From assembly GCA_001804165.1 (NCBI GenBank), contig MHFL01000060.1, positions 12,310 to 22,544 of the forward strand: a stretch of 10,235 nucleotides of DNA, read 5' to 3'. Both the position numbers and the translations under genes were made by a program. The notes beneath the pieces were generated by a model, which worked only from the letters and a program-made list of their open reading frames with translations, was not told the origin of the DNA and made no database searches. This DNA is from Omnitrophica bacterium RIFCSPLOWO2_01_FULL_45_10. Its GTDB lineage: Bacteria; Omnitrophota; Gorgyraeia; 2-01-FULL-45-10. This document shows positions 1-6,000 of this stretch, in pieces (the first letter of the stretch is position 1; the number at the start of each line of letters is the position of its first letter).

Positions 1-67
1 AGGCAAAAATAGGGACTGTCCCGAGACGGTAGTTTCCATCGAGATCGGGACTGTCCCTATTTTTGCC
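1..67. repeat. Long inverted repeat (REP/MITE-like palindromic element)
   Basis: Bases 2-24 and 45-67 are inverted copies of one another: 23-bp arms with a single mismatch (17/52) around a 20-base loop (25-44). Each arm carries GGGACTGTCCC, which is itself nearly palindromic, next to an A-run or T-run (CAAAAATAGGG). Short dispersed palindromes of this kind are typical of REP/MITE families mobilised by IS200-like (RAYT) transposases. No transposase is in the window, so that assignment is inference. The element lies 112 bases upstream of hicB and could mark an edge of the hicBA insertion. Its stem is not followed by a clear T-tract, so I do not call it a terminator. Confidence 0.75.
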
Positions 68-3000
68 ATGCGATTGGTACTCTTACTCTCCGTATTTTCG
101 TCAAAATCCGATTCCTCTCTTTCGACTTGACTTCTTTGCCAATGTAATATATCCTTTATATGGATAAGGAGAGATCGTATGCCTAAGAAACAATTTTTAG
201 TTATTATTGAAAAGGATGAAGATGGTGTTTTAGTAGCAAGCGTTCCCGCATTAAAAGGGTGCCATACACAAGCTAAAAATCTGACAACACTATTGGGAAG
301 GATCAAAGAAGCGATCCAACTCTGCCTCGAAGTAGAACGTCCTAAACTCACACCATTAGAATTTGTAGGGCTCCAAGAAGTTGAAGTCAACTGATGCGCA
401 GAATTAGCCCTCTTAAACCTGCTGAGGCTATTCGCATACTTAATCACCTCGGTTTCGAACGCATTCGTCAAAAAGGAAGCCACATCTACTTTAGGCATCC
501 GGATGGCCGCTCCACCGTAGTGCCTTTTCATAAAGGCGAGGATTTGGGAAGGGGCCTTCTCAGCGAAATCATGAAAGACATCGAATTGTCGTGGGAAGAA
601 TTCATCTCCAACAAATAATAATCTATTCTGTACGAAAGCGCCGCTCGCCGAGGCGCGGTCGGATTCGGCCGAAATCGACTCTGACCCTTTTTCGTCCTCA
701 CTCAAATATGTATCAAAGATAGTATCGACAAACTGCTCAAATCCGATCTTTCTTACTGTTTTACGTAAGTCAGACTGACTCTCGATAGTCTCTTTAATTA
801 AAATAAGAAATTTATCCCAATCTATCACAAAACCTCTTTCTCTAGCTATTGAGACAATAGAAAGTAACTTGTTTCGCGCACGCACATGAATCTCAGAGCT
901 GCCTCTTCTCTCTATCGCATCCAAGAATACCTTGGTCTCCGCATATTCATCTATAGCATTAAAACCATGGTTTTTTTGTACGTATGCAAACGAAAACGTA
1001 TCGGCAATAAATTCACCGAGAGCGCCAAGGTTGTTATCGCTATCACTCGTATAAGGGCCTATAAGGTCAAAGAGATAATTATGCCCTATTTCATGGGCCA
1101 GTATCCCCTCCAGCTCCAATTGGCCAAGAGATTCTAAAAAGTATACATTAAACTCATAATTTGAGTCTGCAATAGGCAAGTTGAGACCAAGGAATTCTGT
1201 CCAAAGTTCAACTCTGGAACGACTTATAATCTTAAAGAGAGCCAGAGAAAACCGCTTCGGACTAAGTTTCCATTCAATACCATCATGCATAAGAAGAAAT
1301 ATGTTTATTAGTGTTTCTCTTAAAAACCTATCATGAGAATTTACCCAACGATCATTTTCCGTGGCTGTCTTGGTTCTCTCCAAAAAAGTGTCTGACCGCA
1401 GATATTCGCGTGCAGGTACAGCTAATTCGGACACAGCCCTCTCTATAGGAATACGTTCCTGGCTCAAAAGCATCCTCAGTCTTCTTTTAGATAATGATCC
1501 ATCGCGCTCCGAGGCTTTCGCAAGATGATCCAAACTCTGTTCAAACCCCTCTAACCCCAGATTTCTAAGGTTATCTATCATATGAACAAAGGAGAATCCA
1601 TATAACTTATCAACATACTCTTTCCAAAAGTGTCCGAAGAGAGATGGAATATTGTAGCCATCACTCTCTCTGCCGGCGAATATTGAAAACCAATGTGTCT
1701 TATAATTAATCTCTTCGTTTCCGTTTCCTATCGTATCTAATCCATATAAAAACATCTTTGGACTATCTGTGAATATCCCCTTGAGCCAATCTTTATCGAC
1801 TCCGTCTTTAATTATTCTGTCCAGTATTCGCGTGTATTCTTTTATACTGTCTATTCTCATCGCCGGATAAGTACTATATAACCATAACCCGGAATGACCT
1901 CCGGAAAGTAGATAATGAAATAGTTCGGCGCCTTTAATCTCATCGGAGGCAAATATCCTAGATATCGTTTCCGCTCCAAAGAATTCGGCAAGATACGAGG
2001 ATCCCTTAATTGCTGATATTGCTTCTTCTATATCTTCAACATCAAATACGCTATCCAAGGCCTCTCTAAATAAACTTCGCGCCTTGCTTTTGGTAACATG
2101 AAATCTGTATCTTCCATCAAAAAGTTTTTCTTCTATGGCAACCCTTTTGCTTCGATTGCTTCTACTTGACCCGTTGCCGCTGGCGGAAGCGCGGATGTTA
2201 GCAGATGTGGTTTCGGGGGACGATCCATTCGGGGACATCCCGCTCGCGCTGTGGCGCGAATCTCCTTCACCCCATTCTCCTAAGTCAAATTCTTCGTCCT
2301 TTTCCCGGATTCTATCCAATGCCATTTTTGACTCTTCCATCCGCTCTTGCAGAAACAGGACGCCTTCATCGGCAGGTATAAAGCGCGGCTCTATGCCTGC
2401 CCGGTATAATTCTGAACGCCTGTCGTCCGCAAGCGAGGCGAGCGTATCCATTTGCTTTTGATAGTATCCGGTATCGTCAGCGGCATCGGACCGGGCAAGA
2501 TCCCGCATGTCATCACGCCTTTTACCTTCATACATCTCGGCGGTTTCGGAGTTCTCCGACAGGATAACGATCGGGTGGCCATCACGTCTTTTAAAGGAGT
2601 TGCTCCATTCTTCGCCTAGCTCTTCTGGTAGAGGGTCAAGGATATACATCGCTTTATTGATGGGATCGAAGACCTCAACCCAATAATGCTCGCCCGATCT
2701 GAATTCTGCCGACATAATACGCAGAGGTATCTCCTCTCTGATCAGCCTCCGGGCAAGTTCACGGCAATAGACCCTGCTTGAGAAGGTCTCAATCCAACCG
2801 CACCAGCGCCTTGTTTCATATAGCATATCTTCATATAACTTCAACCGTCCGACGGGCAGATCATCTCTATTCACGCCGCTTGCGCTCTGCCGCCAAAACC
2901 GCCCGTCATCCTCTTTGTAACTTTCGAGGGCCATCCCATTCGGGGACACCCCTCTTCCGCCTTCGCTCCTCAACGCGGAATCGCCGCTCGAGCTTCGACG

Positions 3001-6000
3001 GACAGGCGCCGAGTCGCGCTTCTCACCGCCATCGGCTGGGGCAGCGCCTTCTGGATCGTTCCCCATTAAACCGATCCCCTCCGGCACCGAGAGGCGCAGC
3101 CGGAACATCTGTTCTTCGGAAACGACGCGTCTCTCCTCATCAAGACTAAACCTCCATAATTCAGCCGCGCTCAAATCGCAATGCTCTTTGACGCGGCTTG
3201 CCAGCGCGGTCAGACCTATTCGCCGCAATAAATCTTCCGTCAATATGCCGCTCGACCTCCTAAAGGCGAGGCACGTATCGAAATTTCCATCTGACATGTT
3301 TAATAAACCATCGATTTTGTTAAATACTTCATTCCTTAATTCCGGAGAGGCGAAGAAATGCCCGTCAGAGGCCATAATCACCAAAAGCGACGCGGCCAAC
3401 GCGAAATTTTCCAGATCAAAAATTCCATGATGGTGTTCTTCGCTGAGCGCCGATAATTTTTGCCAGCATTCACGCACATCTTTTAAGAATCGGAAATCTT
3501 GTTCACTTATGTTGTACGCAAAGAGCGAATCCTTTCCCTTGGCTCTGCCTAATAATTTTAAATCTTTCTCGTAACTACTTAAAGCTCTGCTCCGCATATC
3601 TTCATCTGTGCCGAATTTCGCTAGTTTTACGGCGGCTACCACATCCATTACCGCATCCGGCCCTTCGAAGATGTCTCTATATTTTAACCTTAAATTGGAC
3701 CTCAATTTTTTTAACGCTTTTTCCTGTAATTGCCGTATGCGTTCCTTGGTCACTCCTAACTTAAGCCCTACTTTTCCCAACGTCGAGTGCTGATCATGCA
3801 AAACCAAAAGGAGCCTGCCCTGCAGCGCCGTTAGGGTCGCGTCAAAGACCTCGGCGCATCGTTCGGCGATATGCAGCGCCTCAGCTATGTTGGAAGGATC
3901 TATTCCCCGTATATCAGCCGGCACAAATTTAGATTCGCCCACTTCTTCATCTCTTTCTTCGCTAACCGGTTTATCTAACGACTCGACAGTCTGCGCGACA
4001 TTGTGCAGTTTCGCCAAATCACTTGTCCCCATGCCGAGCTCTTCCGCTAACTCGTCATCGGTAGGAGCGCGCCCTAATCTATTACCAAGCAGCTGCCGGA
4101 TTTTCTTCACATGCTTAGCTTCATACCACACATGCACGGGCCGCCTTACGCTGGAACCATAATTCTCAATTTCTCTAGTCATCGCGGCTTTTATGTGCCA
4201 CACCGCATGTGTAGAAAACAGAACATTTTCTTTGATATCGAATGTCTTAATCGCCGCGAGCAATCCGCCTGTCTGCCCTTCTCCTTCTATGTTGAGCGAA
4301 CCTATAACGCCAACCTGAAAGAGATCCTTCCGTAGTTCATTATCTCCGCCGCAATATTTCCGTGCCCTTTTTATCACCAATCCTATATTGGTAGCAAGCA
4401 TGCAATCGCGGCATGCTTCTTTTAATCTTTCATCATCACTGAGCGTTATAACCTTTAAAAGTAAATACTGCTCACGTTTACCCAGATAGAAAGATTTAGC
4501 ATTCGAGCCGTGCTCTAAAATTTTCCCAATATCCGAAGGCACGCCCTTCTCTCTTGCTACCCTGTCTAATATCTGCCTTGCTAACGCGATCTCTCTTGTG
4601 GAGAGCCTATCTCCACTGGGGTCGTCGCGAAAATACGCCGGCCGGTTTTTATCCAGAATAACGATCGCCTTGGATGTGCCGCTCCCGCGAGATGATGCTC
4701 CAACCTCTTCGCTAACATCCTCCGCGCCGTCGTCTAAATATCCATATTCATCATCTTCGCCGATATCGAAGGCGCCTTCATCCTCATCAAAATCCTCTTT
4801 CCCGCTCGCCGAGGCGCGAGGGGTTTCATCTCGCGTAGTATCTGGGGACGGGCCGTTCGTGAACGCCTCACCAGAAGTTTCCAGTCCTGTATCGGATTCA
4901 GAAAATAGCGTCCTCTCCGCGATCTTTTGGTGCGGGAAGATGCCGTTTTTTAGGGTGCTCCTCAAATTGCGAACCCGCGCTTCCGGCGACGGAAGATGGG
5001 CCATTAAAAACGGGCATTTCTCAATAACCTCTTTATCCAATAGCGATTCCGGCCCCATTAGTTCTTTCCAGACCTCTATCGTGCTTAAAGCTTTCGATGG
5101 GTCGAATCCCGCTTCCATCGAATAATGCATCGCCTCGGTATCGGTTTCAAAAATTTCTTTTTCGGCGAATTCAATCAAATTCTGAAGTTCAACCTGTGTA
5201 AAAAAACTTCTTTCCTTCTGCCGTCTTATGCCCGCTAAAATAGCGTTAAATTTCGACAACCTCCCCTGCCTTCTCAGCTGCATCGCTATTATACGGGCAA
5301 ATATAAAAGCGATAACGTCTTCCGGCATATGGAGCGATAATACTCCAAAGCCGATTTTGTTTTCTCCATCTAATTTAGCAACCAATTTCTTATCGCTTTC
5401 AGAGTCCGGCCTGACAAAATGAAAGCTGATCGTCTTATCGGGGTCAAAGCCTTCCAGCTGCCGCAATGTCTGCAATAAGTGTTTACCCGCCTTATTTATA
5501 CGGTGGATATTGCTTCCATAAATGAGCGTCGCGGCAGGCCCTTCTTTCCACCAGGCAAAGAAAATAGACACAAACATCTCTACGGCATGGAGCAGCGATC
5601 TTAAAGATATCGAAGGCCTCTCACCCAGGAATACGAATAATAGATACTTGGACGATATCCTTATCTTCTCTTTCAGCGTTTTTTTGGACCTGAAAGGAGC
5701 GAAGACTGTATTCGGCCAAAATAGCAAGAGACCTGCCTTGCGCCCGAGCAGTTCCGGAAATCGCCTTACATCAATCCCCGCTTTAAGAAGGACATTTAAC
5801 CCTTGAGGCCTCTTTACGGGCCCTATATCCGACATCGCAAAGATGCATTTTCCGATGCCGTTTTCAGCGATCAACTGCGCGCATTTCGCGCACGGCTCCA
5901 ACGTAACCGCAATCGTAGCCCCCCTTAACTCATTTTTTCTGCCTTTCGATATCGCCTCGTGTATGGCGGAGCGCTCGGCATGGATGCTCCTCGCGGGGGA

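Noticed and set aside
1..67. CRISPR or riboswitch reading of the inverted repeat
   Set aside because: There is only one pair of inverted arms, with no spaced direct repeats and no conserved aptamer core; a palindromic element explains it.
638..656. GC-rich 5-bp stem after hicA as a terminator
   Set aside because: The stem is short with a 9-base loop and no T-tract follows; it is better explained by the ASASG repeat unit.
2391..2585. Short minus-strand open frame in a different phase
   Set aside because: It is out of phase with the recognisable transglutaminase-like linker region, short, and has no family features.
4598..5125. Plus-strand open frame of 175 codons, very Ser-rich
   Set aside because: It is the antisense shadow of the acidic linker and pseudo-M48 module (Glu/Asp-rich and GC-rich codons read backwards give Ser/Pro runs).
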